Assembly (NCBI RefSeq): GCF_002086815.1
Contig: NZ_MVID01000039.1
Span: forward strand, 1-45,703
Reading direction: 5' to 3'
Length of the DNA: 45,703 nt
Origin: Mycolicibacterium parafortuitum
GTDB lineage: Bacteria; Actinomycetota; Actinomycetes; Mycobacteriales; Mycobacteriaceae
A model generated the notes under the pieces. The model had not been told where the DNA came from. It did not search any database and saw nothing but the letters and a program-made list of their open reading frames with translations. The translations under genes and the position numbers were made by a program. Of the stretch, positions 33,025 to 41,472 are shown in pieces. The stretch's first letter is position 1, and every line of letters starts with the position of its first letter.

Positions 33025-35217
33025 ATGACCACCACCGCTTACCGTGCCGAGGCGGCCCCCGAGGTGGACGTCGTCACCTATGAGGTCATCCGCAACCGGC
33101 TCACCGCGATCGTCGCCCAGCAGTCCGCCGTGCTCAAGAACGTGTCCGGCTCCCCGCTGGTGACCGAGGCCAACGACTGCAACACCGGCGTGTACCTGGC
33201 CGGCGGTGAGGTCGTTGCGATGGGTCCGCACAACCTCTTTCACTCCGGCTCGATGGAAACGGTGGTGAGCCACATCATCGCCGACTGCACCGACACGATC
33301 GGGATCGACGAGGGTGACGTGTTCATCACCAACGACCCGTACAAGGGTGCGCTGCACATGCCCGACGTCACCATGCTCGAGCCCGTGTTCTCCAACGGTG
33401 AGCGCATCGGCTGGGTCGGCACCTGCGCGCACGTGCTCGACATCGGCGGCATGACCCCGTCGAGCTGGTCGCCGACGGCCCGCGAGATCTACCAGGAGGG
33501 CCTGGTCCTACCGCCCACCAAGATCGTCGAGGGTGGCCGCACCCGCCAGGATGTGTGGAATCTGATCCTGGCCGCGTCCCGGCTGCCCGCCAACCTGGGG
33601 CTGGACCTCAAGGCGATGATCGCCGCGAACACCCACGCCAAGCAGGGGCTGTTCAAACTGGTCGAGCGGTACGGCGCCGACACGGTACGCATGGTGATGA
33701 CGACGATGCTGGACCGCTCCGAGGCGCTGGTGCGCGAGCGGCTGGCTGCCCTGCCCGACGCGGTGACCCGCGCCCGCAGCTACTTCGACCATAACGGCCA
33801 CGAAAGCACCCTGGCCAGAATCGAAGTCGAGCTGCGCAAGGACGGCGACCGGCTGGTGTTCGACTACGGCAACACCGCCGAACAGCTCCCCGGCTTCTTC
33901 AACTGCACGATGTCCGGGCTGCGCGGCGGCGTGTTCTCGTCGATCCTGCCGCTGCTGGCCCACGACATCCCGTGGAACAGCGGTGTGATGCGCGCGATCG
34001 AGGTGACCGCGCCCGAGGGCAGCATCGTCAACGCCAGGCACCCGGCGCCATGCGGCGCCGCGACCGTCGGCGCGACCGCGATGGTGTGCAACACCGCCAG
34101 CGCCGCGGTGTCGACCTTGGTCAGCGCCGACGCGGCGCTGCGCAGCGAGGCCCGGGGCGGCACCACCGGCGGGCTGATGGTGTGTCACATCGCCGGGCGC
34201 AACCAGTACGGCGAGCCGTTCGGCGGCGCGATGACCGAGGTGCTGGCCGGCGGCGGCGGTGCCAACGTGGGCGCCGACGGTGTGGATTACCGTGGGCCGC
34301 ACGAGATCCTGACCGCGCAGTTCAACAATGTCGAGGGTGAGGAGTCGATCTTCCCGGTGCTCTATCTCGGTCGCTACGCGAACACCGACGGCGGGGGAGC
34401 GGGACGCCACCACGGTGGTATGTCGGTCGCGTCGAGCTTCATGCTGCACCACACCGATGCGATGCACGCGGTGATGGCGGGCCACAGCGTGTCGATGCCG
34501 TCGACCTACGGCGTGCACGGCGGCCTGCCCGGCTCCACCCACCAGATCACCATCGTGCGCGGCTCCGACGCCGCCGAGAGGATGGCCGCCGGACACAGCC
34601 CGGTCACCTCCGCGGGGCTGGACGGTCAGCGGGAGGTGTTCACCGGCTCACCCGGCGAGTTGATGTTCTCCGCGGGCGATGTCGTGGACTGGAGCTTCCA
34701 CGGCGGCGGTGGCTGGGGCGATCCGCTCGACGCCGACCCGAAGTCGGTGCTGGCCGACGTGCGCGCCGGCCGGATCACGGCCGACGCTGCTCTGCGGTAC
34801 TACCGGGTCGTGATCGACGGGGACGCCGTCGATGTCGAGGCCACCGAGACGCTGCGCACGCAGACCCGGGCCGAGCGGAGGAGCTGGCCGAGGATTTCGG
34901 GCGCGCACGACCTGCGTGCGGTGTTGCCGGAGAAGACGATCAAGGTCGGCGATCACCTGGTGCTGGCCCGCGGCCTGGAATCCGCGGTGTGGGCGTGTGA
35001 CTGCGGCACCGTGCTCGCCCCCGCGGCACGGAACTGGAAGCCGCAGGCCTGCCACACCGAACTGGGCGAGCAGGATCTCGGCGCCAAGGTGAGCCTGCAC
35101 CCCGGCCTGCGTGCCGACGGCTACGCCTGCCCCGGCTGCGGTGCGATGCTCGCTGTTGAAGTGCGGGCCCGCGAGGACGCGCCACTGCGCGAGTTCGAGC
35201 TCCCCGCCGACAACTAG
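33025..35217 (+). CDS. hyuB: Hydantoinase B / acetone carboxylase alpha-type subunit fused to a gamma-like zinc domain
   Basis: A 730-residue partner of HyuA. ATG 33025 follows AAGGG and is two bases after the hyuA stop. Residues about 15-590 are the HyuB/alpha domain (VTYEVIRNRLTAIVAQQSAVLKN, NDPYKGALHMPDVTML, GRHHGGMSVASSFMLHH, FHGGGGWGDPLDADP). The last 110 residues are extra: C658-x-C660-G, N670-W-K672, then C702-P-G-C705-G. That order resembles the zinc site of acetone carboxylase gamma (AcxC), normally a separate small subunit. The pair may therefore be a two-gene version of a three-subunit ketone carboxylase. Its stop is 16 bases from the convergent acyl-CoA dehydrogenase. Confidence 0.85.
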   Translation: MTTTAYRAEAAPEVDVVTYEVIRNRLTAIVAQQSAVLKNVSGSPLVTEANDCNTGVYLAGGEVVAMGPHNLFHSGSMETVVSHIIADCTDTIGIDEGDVFITNDPYKGALHMPDVTMLEPVFSNGERIGWVGTCAHVLDIGGMTPSSWSPTAREIYQEGLVLPPTKIVEGGRTRQDVWNLILAASRLPANLGLDLKAMIAANTHAKQGLFKLVERYGADTVRMVMTTMLDRSEALVRERLAALPDAVTRARSYFDHNGHESTLARIEVELRKDGDRLVFDYGNTAEQLPGFFNCTMSGLRGGVFSSILPLLAHDIPWNSGVMRAIEVTAPEGSIVNARHPAPCGAATVGATAMVCNTASAAVSTLVSADAALRSEARGGTTGGLMVCHIAGRNQYGEPFGGAMTEVLAGGGGANVGADGVDYRGPHEILTAQFNNVEGEESIFPVLYLGRYANTDGGGAGRHHGGMSVASSFMLHHTDAMHAVMAGHSVSMPSTYGVHGGLPGSTHQITIVRGSDAAERMAAGHSPVTSAGLDGQREVFTGSPGELMFSAGDVVDWSFHGGGGWGDPLDADPKSVLADVRAGRITADAALRYYRVVIDGDAVDVEATETLRTQTRAERRSWPRISGAHDLRAVLPEKTIKVGDHLVLARGLESAVWACDCGTVLAPAARNWKPQACHTELGEQDLGAKVSLHPGLRADGYACPGCGAMLAVEVRAREDAPLREFELPADN

Positions 35218-35233
35218 CCGCCCGCGGCAGAAC

Positions 35234-36520
35234 TCAGCTCTTGTTGCGCTTGACCTGGTTGAACGGAACACCCTTGTCGGCGGCCAACTCTCGGGGGAAC
35301 CCGAGGATGCGCTCACCGATCACGTTGCGCGCCATCTCCGACGTGCCGCCGCCGATCGACCCGGTCTGGCGGGACAGATAGCGCACACCGATGTCGAGCA
35401 GGCCCTCGAGCTCCGGCGCGCCATTCAAGTCCTTGCCGGGGCCCTCGTCGATCACCCCGGCGGTGCCGGCGATCGCCAGCGCGGTGTCGACCTCGAGTTC
35501 GGTGGTCTCGGCGTGGAACAGCCGGATCAGCGTGCCCGCGTTGGGCGGCAGCGCGCCGGTGCCGATGCTGCGGAACACATGGTCGATCAGCTGTTCCTTG
35601 ACGATGCGGCGGGTCAGCGCGCGACCGGCCAGGTCCTGGATGCGCGGATCGTCGCCCTGCCCGGTGGCCTCGGCCAGCCCGACATGGTCCGGCGGCATCT
35701 CGTTGGCGTTCTCGGCCGCGGTACCGCTGGCGAACTCCGAACCACCGCCGACCGCCCGGCGTTCGTGGTGCAGCTGCTGGGTGGCGACCTCCCAGCCCTT
35801 GTTCACCTCGCCGACCACCGCGTCGTCACCGAGTTCGAGGCCGTCGAAGAACTCTTCGCAGAACTCCTCGTTACCGTTGACCTCCTTGATGCGGCGCATC
35901 GTGATGCCGGGCGCGTCGAGCGGCACCAGGAACATCGTCAGGCCCTCGTGCTTGGGCACGGTCCAGTCGGTGCGGGCCAGCAGCAGCCCGTAGTCGGCGG
36001 CGAAGGCACTGGTGCTCCAGGTCTTGGCGCCGTTGATGACCCACTTGTCGCCCTGCTTGTCCGCGCGGGTGATCACTCCGGCCAGGTCGGAGCCGCCGCT
36101 GGGCTCGGACAGCAACTGGCACAGGATCTCGTCACCGCGGACCGCCGCCGAGATGCGTTCGCGTTTCTGCTCTTCGGTGCCCATGTCGAGAATGGTCGCC
36201 GCGCAGATCGTGAACGTCGGGACGTTGAGGATCAACGGCATCTCGTAGCTGCGGCATTCGGCGTTGAACGCACGCTGGTAGGCGTAGTCCAGCCCGAGCC
36301 CGCCGTACTCGCGGGGAAAGCAGATGCCGGCGAATCCACCCTCGTACAACCGCTTCTGGAGTTCCTTGGCGCGATCCCAGGACACCTGGTCGGCACGCAC
36401 GGAGAACGGCGGGTTGTCAGGATCGATCTGCGGCATGTTGTCGGCGAGCCACGCGCGCGCCCGCGCGGCGAAATCCGCGACGGATTCCGTGGTCTCGGTC
36501 GACGTCACGGTGTCGGTCAT
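35234..36520 (-). CDS. Acyl-CoA dehydrogenase (FadE type), subunit 1
   Basis: A 428-residue flavoprotein that oxidises an acyl-CoA to the 2-enoyl-CoA. The chosen ATG 36520 overlaps the preceding gene in ATGA. Segments include GFAGICFPREYGGLGLDY, LLSEPSGGSDLAGVITRADKQGDKWVINGAKTW (FAD/substrate loop, in part) and the C-terminal GGGTSEMARNVIGERILG. It is encoded back to back with a second acyl-CoA dehydrogenase. In actinobacteria such pairs often form alpha2beta2 heterotetramers for CoA esters of polycyclic or branched side chains, so a heteromer is probable. The substrate is not identifiable from sequence. Confidence 0.9.
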   Translation of the reverse strand: MTDTVTSTETTESVADFAARARAWLADNMPQIDPDNPPFSVRADQVSWDRAKELQKRLYEGGFAGICFPREYGGLGLDYAYQRAFNAECRSYEMPLILNVPTFTICAATILDMGTEEQKRERISAAVRGDEILCQLLSEPSGGSDLAGVITRADKQGDKWVINGAKTWSTSAFAADYGLLLARTDWTVPKHEGLTMFLVPLDAPGITMRRIKEVNGNEEFCEEFFDGLELGDDAVVGEVNKGWEVATQQLHHERRAVGGGSEFASGTAAENANEMPPDHVGLAEATGQGDDPRIQDLAGRALTRRIVKEQLIDHVFRSIGTGALPPNAGTLIRLFHAETTELEVDTALAIAGTAGVIDEGPGKDLNGAPELEGLLDIGVRYLSRQTGSIGGGTSEMARNVIGERILGFPRELAADKGVPFNQVKRNKS

Positions 36521-37653
36521 GCCGGAACCCCTGCCTTCTTGCTCAGCCGGTAGACGGCGCGATGATGGTCTTCGGGAGATCCGAAGACCGCGCGGTAGAG
36601 CGCCACCCGGCGCAGGTACAGGTGCAGGTCGTGCTCCCAGGTGACGCCGATCCCGCCGTGCAGCTGCACGGCGTCCTGCAGCATCACCGGGGCGCGTTCG
36701 GCCACATAGGCTTTCGCGACGCTGACCAGCTTCTCGGCGTCGGGGGAGCGGTCGGCGACGGCGCGCACCGCACCGGCGGTGGTGCCGCGGCACGCCTCGA
36801 ACCATGTCTTCATGTCGGCGGCGCGGTGTTTGAGCGCCTGATAGGACGACAGTGGGCGGCCGAAGCTGTGCCGGTCGTTCAGCCACTGGTAGGTCATGGC
36901 CAGCACCGCGTCGAGGATGCCGACGATCTCGGCGCACTGCAGCACGAGTGCGATCTGACGCTGCCGCTCGATGATCGCAGCGGTCTGCCCGGCCGAACCC
37001 ACCGCCGCGGACTCTGGAACCTCGACGCCGTCGAATTGCACTCGGGCATATCGCTTGACGAGGTCGACCGACTCCTGGGGGGTGACGGTGACGCCGGGGG
37101 CGTCCGTCGGCACCAGGAACTGGCGCAGCTGCCCGTCGCAGGTCGCGACGACGAGCACGGCGCCGCTGTCGGCGCCGGCCTCGACACGGTCCTTGACACC
37201 GTCGATGCGGTACCCGGATCCGGTGCGGGTCGCGGTGGTCGCCGCTGCGGATGTGGTGAACGGCTGCCGGGGTTCGTAGACGGCCCAGGACGCGACCAGC
37301 TCACCGGAGATCAGTGCCTCGATGGACTCCTCGTGGCCCTCGGGTGCCTCGACGAGCCCGGCAAGCACCACACTGACCGGGTGCAGCGGCCCGGGGGCGA
37401 CGGTGTGGCCGACCTGCTCGGCGACCAGCGCCAGATCCGCCACCCCGTCGCCGGAAACGCTTCCGCCGCCGAGCTCTTCGGGTACCAGCAGGCTGGTCCA
37501 GCCGAGCTCGGCGGCGCGCTGCCACCATTCGGGCTGGAACGCCACGCCGGAGGCGTGCAGCCCGCGCACGTGGGTCAGCGACGCCTGCTTCTCCAGAAAC
37601 GTCTGGGTGGTCGAGACGAACAGCAGTTGTTCTGGATTGGCCAGGTCGGTCAT
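36517..37653 (-). CDS. Acyl-CoA dehydrogenase (FadE type), subunit 2
   Basis: A 378-residue acyl-CoA dehydrogenase starting at ATG 37653 with GAGGAG upstream. Parts of the family fold are visible: LGWTSLLVPEELGGGSVSGDG, LALVAEQVGHTVAPGPLHPV, the helical domain SFGRPLSSYQALKHRAADM, and LHGGIGVTWEHDLHLYLRRV near the C-terminus. The middle domain is short and lacks an obvious TG...SD loop, as in the more divergent partner of heteromeric pairs. It lies 33 bases after the amidohydrolase and overlaps subunit 1 by four bases. Confidence 0.9.
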   Translation of the reverse strand: MTDLANPEQLLFVSTTQTFLEKQASLTHVRGLHASGVAFQPEWWQRAAELGWTSLLVPEELGGGSVSGDGVADLALVAEQVGHTVAPGPLHPVSVVLAGLVEAPEGHEESIEALISGELVASWAVYEPRQPFTTSAAATTATRTGSGYRIDGVKDRVEAGADSGAVLVVATCDGQLRQFLVPTDAPGVTVTPQESVDLVKRYARVQFDGVEVPESAAVGSAGQTAAIIERQRQIALVLQCAEIVGILDAVLAMTYQWLNDRHSFGRPLSSYQALKHRAADMKTWFEACRGTTAGAVRAVADRSPDAEKLVSVAKAYVAERAPVMLQDAVQLHGGIGVTWEHDLHLYLRRVALYRAVFGSPEDHHRAVYRLSKKAGVPA

Positions 37654-37686
37654 TTTTTGCTCCTCGCGCAAGCGCTCGTCGGCAGG

Positions 37687-38916
37687 TCAGGTGAGCGCAA
37701 GCGCGGGCACGTCGGGCTTGTAGACGACCTTGTTCTCGACTCCGAACAGGTCGACCATGTTCTTGCCCATCACCTTTCGGACGCCCTCGTCGTCGAGGCC
37801 GTGAGCCTCCAGGTCGGAGACGAGGTTGATCGGGTCGGCCAGCCCTTCCGGGTGCGGCCAGTCGGAGCCGAAGATGACCCGGTCGATCCCACACAGGTCG
37901 GCCATCTTCTTGAAATCGTCCTCCCAGAACGGCGCGACGTACACGCAGCGCCGGAACGCCTCCACCGGATCTTCCGGAAACTCCTGCGGCATCTTCGAAT
38001 ACACGTCTTTGAACTGGTAGAACAGGTACGGCACCCAGGATGCACCGTTCTCGATCGACAGGATGCGCAGGTCCGGGTTGCGGGTGAACGCGCCGTGGCA
38101 CACCAGCGCCGTCATGGTGTCCTCGATGGGCCGCTTGCCCATCGCGACCATCCGGAATGCGGTGGGCCGGAACGGCAGAAACTCGTCGGCCGGCTCCCAG
38201 TCGTTGAGGTACTGGGCGTATCCGCTGTCGGAGGCGTGCATCGCCACCGGGATGCCGGCGTCGACGCAGGCCCGCCAGAACGGGTCGAACTCCTCGGTGC
38301 CGAACGAGCGGGTGCCGCGGTAGCCGGGCACCGGGGCCGGCCGCACCAGCACGGTCTTGGCGCCGCGCTCCAGGCACCACTCGAGCTCTTCGAGCGCGCG
38401 GTCGACGATCGGCAGTGTGATCACCGGCGTCGAGAAGATCCGGTCCTCGTAGTTGAACTGCCAAGTCTCATACATCCATTCGTTGAGCGCATGGATGATG
38501 TCGTGGATCAGCTCGGGGTCGTCCTTGAGGCGTTCCTCGACCAGCGAGGCCAGCGTCGGGAACATCAGCGTGTAGTCCAGGCCGAGCCCGTCCATCACCT
38601 CAAGCCGTGCCTGTGGATCGCGGAACGCCGGGATGGATTTCATCGGCTTGCCCATGATCTCGCGAAAGCTCTTGCCGCCGCTGCCGTGGCGGAAGTACTC
38701 CTCCTGGGCGCCCGGGCGCGCGACCACCTCGAACGTCGGGTTCGGGATGTAGTCGCTGATGTGGTTGCGCACCATGATCTTGGTGCGGCCGTGCACGTCG
38801 ATGTAGTCGATGACGCCCTTGCGCTTGTCCGGGAGGAACTTCGTCAGCGCTTCCTTGGGCTCGTAGAAGTGATTGTCGGCGTCGAACACCGGATAGTCGA
38901 GTATGCGTGACGGCAT
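37687..38916 (-). CDS. Amidohydrolase 2-family (ACMSD-like TIM barrel) protein
   Basis: A 409-residue metal-dependent TIM-barrel protein. ATG 38916 follows AGGAG at good spacing. The N-terminal metal motif is FDADNHFYEP; later candidate ligands are His in VAMHASDSG and Asp in IFGSDWPHPEG. Members decarboxylate or hydrolyse ring-cleavage intermediates, and many mycobacterial copies sit with acyl-CoA dehydrogenases in degradation operons. It is the first gene of a three-gene operon with the two FadE subunits. Two palindromic operators lie 36 and 59 bases upstream of its start codon. Confidence 0.88.
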   Translation of the reverse strand: MPSRILDYPVFDADNHFYEPKEALTKFLPDKRKGVIDYIDVHGRTKIMVRNHISDYIPNPTFEVVARPGAQEEYFRHGSGGKSFREIMGKPMKSIPAFRDPQARLEVMDGLGLDYTLMFPTLASLVEERLKDDPELIHDIIHALNEWMYETWQFNYEDRIFSTPVITLPIVDRALEELEWCLERGAKTVLVRPAPVPGYRGTRSFGTEEFDPFWRACVDAGIPVAMHASDSGYAQYLNDWEPADEFLPFRPTAFRMVAMGKRPIEDTMTALVCHGAFTRNPDLRILSIENGASWVPYLFYQFKDVYSKMPQEFPEDPVEAFRRCVYVAPFWEDDFKKMADLCGIDRVIFGSDWPHPEGLADPINLVSDLEAHGLDDEGVRKVMGKNMVDLFGVENKVVYKPDVPALALT

Positions 38917-38951
38917 GAAGCCTGCTCCTGACATGCGTGTTTGCATTAAAC

Positions 38952-38966
38952 GGTAATCACATTACC
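38952..38966. promoter_or_regulatory. TetR operator-type palindrome, site 1
   Basis: GGTAAT-CAC-ATTACC, a perfect 6+6 palindrome (7+7 with the flanking C and G), upstream of the amidohydrolase operon. It is one of three related 15-bp sites around the TetR gene. Confidence 0.75.
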
Positions 38967-38974
38967 GGCTCGGT

Positions 38975-38989
38975 GGTAACGACATTACC
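38975..38989. promoter_or_regulatory. TetR operator-type palindrome, site 2
   Basis: GGTAACGACATTACC, with symmetric flanks extending to GTGGTAA...TTACCAC. Its centre is 23 bases from site 1, about two helical turns, which would allow side-by-side dimers. Confidence 0.75.
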
Positions 38990-39047
38990 ACGCAGATGTG
39001 TAACGACACCAGATCGCGGATCGCCGGTGTTTTCCCAGTTCAGAGGG

Positions 39048-39674
39048 TCATCGCCGGATGGCGCGCAGACAGAACTCGTACACATGGTCGCCCTCGATCG
39101 GCACGCCGTTGAGGTCGGCGCCGAGGTCGCGCAGCCGACGGGTTCCCAGCACGGTCTGCATCAGGATCGCGGCGTCGGTGTCAACGTCGAGATCGGCGCG
39201 GAACGTCCCGTCGGCGATGCCGCGGCGCAGGATGTCGCCGACCAGCCGGTGCAGTGGCGCCAGGACTTTCGCGAACTCCTTCGGCCTGCTCTCCAGCAGG
39301 TGGTCGTTGTAATAGGTCAGGCCCCGGTTGATGCTGTCCTGGGTGCTGGACTGCGCGGGGGCGCTGATCCGATCGATCAACAGGCGTAGCGCGTCGTCGC
39401 CGGAGAGCGGATCGGTCTCGGCGCGCCAGCGCTCGGTGGAGTCGGCCATGATCGTCTCGACGAGAGCCAGCAGTAGTTCGTCTTTGGTCGAGAAGTGTTG
39501 GTAGAAAGCCCGCAGCGAGGTCTTCGACCGTTCCACGACCTCGAGCACGGTGAAATCGGTTCTGCCCGTCTCGCCCAGGATGTCCAATGCGGAGCGCATG
39601 AAGCGAGAAGCGCGGGACTCCCGGGTCGCAGCGTCGCGCGGCGCCGCGGCATTCGGCTGAGCCCTCGCAGACAT
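39048..39674 (-). CDS. TetR-family regulator of the acyl-CoA degradation cluster
   Basis: A 208-residue TetR regulator. The helix-turn-helix is in TDFTVLEVVERSKTSLRAFYQHFSTKDELLLALVETI (about residues 38-75, shown in part). It lies between the amidohydrolase operon, on the same strand downstream, and the divergent thioesterase. A palindrome of the same type as those before the amidohydrolase abuts its ATG (39672-39674), leaving no room for a Shine-Dalgarno. Either the mRNA is leaderless or translation starts further in. Autoregulation and control of both flanking units are likely. Confidence 0.88.
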   Translation of the reverse strand: MSARAQPNAAAPRDAATRESRASRFMRSALDILGETGRTDFTVLEVVERSKTSLRAFYQHFSTKDELLLALVETIMADSTERWRAETDPLSGDDALRLLIDRISAPAQSSTQDSINRGLTYYNDHLLESRPKEFAKVLAPLHRLVGDILRRGIADGTFRADLDVDTDAAILMQTVLGTRRLRDLGADLNGVPIEGDHVYEFCLRAIRR

Positions 39675-39689
39675 GGTAATGACGTTACC
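39675..39689. promoter_or_regulatory. TetR operator-type palindrome, site 3
   Basis: GGTAATGACGTTACC lies immediately before the TetR start codon and 60 bases before the thioesterase ATG. It shares the pattern GGTAAYSACRTTACC with sites 1 and 2. Confidence 0.75.
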
Positions 39690-39749
39690 GCTTTCGGCGA
39701 ACCTCGGTTACTGTTCCCACGACGGTCACCTAGCGGAGGGGTTGGGCAG

Positions 39750-40646
39750 ATGACGACGGAATCGGCGCAGACGACGGAGTCGGTGCAGTGGACGGTTCAG
39801 GGGCTGCTCGACCTGTTCGACGCGCAACCCGCGGGAGAGAACGCGTTCACCGCCCAGACCGGGCCCGCTGGTGAGGACGAGCGACAGGTGGTCGAGGGCA
39901 CCCAGATCCTCGCGGCCTCGATCGTCGCCGCCGCCAAGCGTTTTCCGGACAAGTCGATCCGGTCGGTGTACTCGGTGTTCGCCCGCGCGGTGATGGTGGC
40001 CGCCGGTCCGGTCGAGCTGGAGATCGACGTGGTCAGCGAAGGCCGCTCCACGGCAACGGCGATCGTGACGGCCAAGCAGAATGGCAAGCGCTGCATCACG
40101 ACCACGATCCTGGCCGACGTGCCGACCGGTGACGTGATCCGCCATCACCTCCCGAAACCCGACGTGGCCGGCCCCGCCGAGGCCAACGAGTCACCGATGC
40201 CGATGACCGGGCGTGAACTGCGCCTGGTCGACGTGGTCGACGTCAACAGCCCCGACGAGGTCGGGCCGCCCGAGCTTTACGCCTGGCTGCGCTACGACCC
40301 GATCCCGGAACGCGACGACCTCGCCAAGGCGCTGGTCGCGTATTTCACCGGCCACCTTGGCATTTCGACGACGATGCGCGCGCACGAGGGGATCGGGACC
40401 GCCCAGGCGCACCTGACCGTGTCGACCGCGCCGATGACGGTGTCGGTGAGCTTCCACGAGCCGGTCACCTGGGGCGGCTGGCTGCTCTACACCCACGAGA
40501 GCACCCAGGTCGGGTCCGGCATGTCCTACGTGCGCGGTGCGGTGCACACCGAAGAGGGCGAGCTGATCGCGTCGTTCACCCAGGACGCGCTGATCCGCCC
40601 GCTGCGCACCACCGACACCGCGATCAAGGAGCAGTCGCGGCTGTAG
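39750..40646 (+). CDS. Acyl-CoA thioesterase II (TesB-like)
   Basis: A 298-residue double-hotdog thioesterase that releases free acids from acyl-CoA. ATG 39750 has GGAGGGG at 39735-39741. The C-terminal hotdog carries SVSFHEPVTWGGWLLYTHES and SYVRGAVHTEEGELIASFTQDALIR, a TesB pattern. The N-terminal hotdog has EGTQILAASIVAAAKRFPDKSIRSVYSVF. It is divergent from the TetR gene and shares the operator-bearing gap, so it probably belongs to the same degradation regulon. It ends 13 bases from the convergent SDR-type gene. Confidence 0.85.
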   Translation: MTTESAQTTESVQWTVQGLLDLFDAQPAGENAFTAQTGPAGEDERQVVEGTQILAASIVAAAKRFPDKSIRSVYSVFARAVMVAAGPVELEIDVVSEGRSTATAIVTAKQNGKRCITTTILADVPTGDVIRHHLPKPDVAGPAEANESPMPMTGRELRLVDVVDVNSPDEVGPPELYAWLRYDPIPERDDLAKALVAYFTGHLGISTTMRAHEGIGTAQAHLTVSTAPMTVSVSFHEPVTWGGWLLYTHESTQVGSGMSYVRGAVHTEEGELIASFTQDALIRPLRTTDTAIKEQSRL

Positions 40647-40659
40647 AGGATCCGAGCTG

Positions 40660-41406
40660 CTAGCCGGCCTCCGCCGCGAGCCACTGCTCGAACGTGGTCG
40701 GCATGATGCGGGCATCCTCGGTGGGGAGCAACACATTCCCGGCCATCGCGACGCCGAACATCCCCGACCACGTCGGCACCAGCTTGACCGGGTGCCCGCG
40801 CGCGTCCAGCGTCCGGCGGGCCATGTCGACGAGGTCCTGCGTCTCGGGTCCGGCGACGTCGACGTGGCGGCCCCGAGGTGGGCCCGCGGCGACCTCGGCG
40901 AGCACTTCGGCGATGTCGTCGGGGGCGATCGGTTGCACCAGCAGCGGGGCGATGGGGGCGACCCCGTCCTGTTCGGTCCAACTCGCGACCATCGCCGCGA
41001 AGTCGTGGAACTGGGTGGCGGGCACGATCGTCCACGGCACCTGCGGCGCGGCGACCAGGCGTTCCTGTTCGCGTTTGCCCGCATAGTGCGCGTTGCCCTC
41101 GATGCCGTGAATGCCGACGATCGAGAGCAGAACGTGGTGACCGACCCCGGCGCGTTGCTCGGCGGCCAGCAGATTGGCGGTGGTGGTGCCGAAGTACTCG
41201 GCGGTGCGGTCCCGGTCGGTGGGCGGAGCGCTGACGGTGTCGACGACCGCGTCGACACCGGTCAGTGCCGCGTCCAGGCCGTCGCCGGTCAACAGGTCGA
41301 TGCCCTGTGATCGACTGATCGGGACCACCTCGTGACCGTCACGCCCGAGGAACGCGGCGGTGCGGGCACCGATGTTGCCCGTTGCTCCTGCGACTGCGAT
41401 GCGCAT
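40660..41406 (-). CDS. NAD(P)-binding atypical SDR / NmrA-like protein
   Basis: A 248-residue Rossmann-fold protein. ATG 41406 follows GGAGG. The dinucleotide motif is AVAGATGNIG (G-x-x-G-x-x-G) at residues 5-14. A YAGKREQE segment near 120 resembles the Y-x-x-x-K region of extended or atypical SDRs, and VPWTIVPATQFHDF is typical of NmrA-type proteins. It may be a reductase or redox sensor; no specific substrate is evident. It is separated by 66 bases from the DUF885 gene upstream on the same strand. Confidence 0.82.
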   Translation of the reverse strand: MRIAVAGATGNIGARTAAFLGRDGHEVVPISRSQGIDLLTGDGLDAALTGVDAVVDTVSAPPTDRDRTAEYFGTTTANLLAAEQRAGVGHHVLLSIVGIHGIEGNAHYAGKREQERLVAAPQVPWTIVPATQFHDFAAMVASWTEQDGVAPIAPLLVQPIAPDDIAEVLAEVAAGPPRGRHVDVAGPETQDLVDMARRTLDARGHPVKLVPTWSGMFGVAMAGNVLLPTEDARIMPTTFEQWLAAEAG

Positions 41407-41472
41407 CGTCGGCCTCCTTCGCATGGCCTGGCCCGATGGTAGCCCCGCAGCGGCGGGACAGATAGGGGCGAA

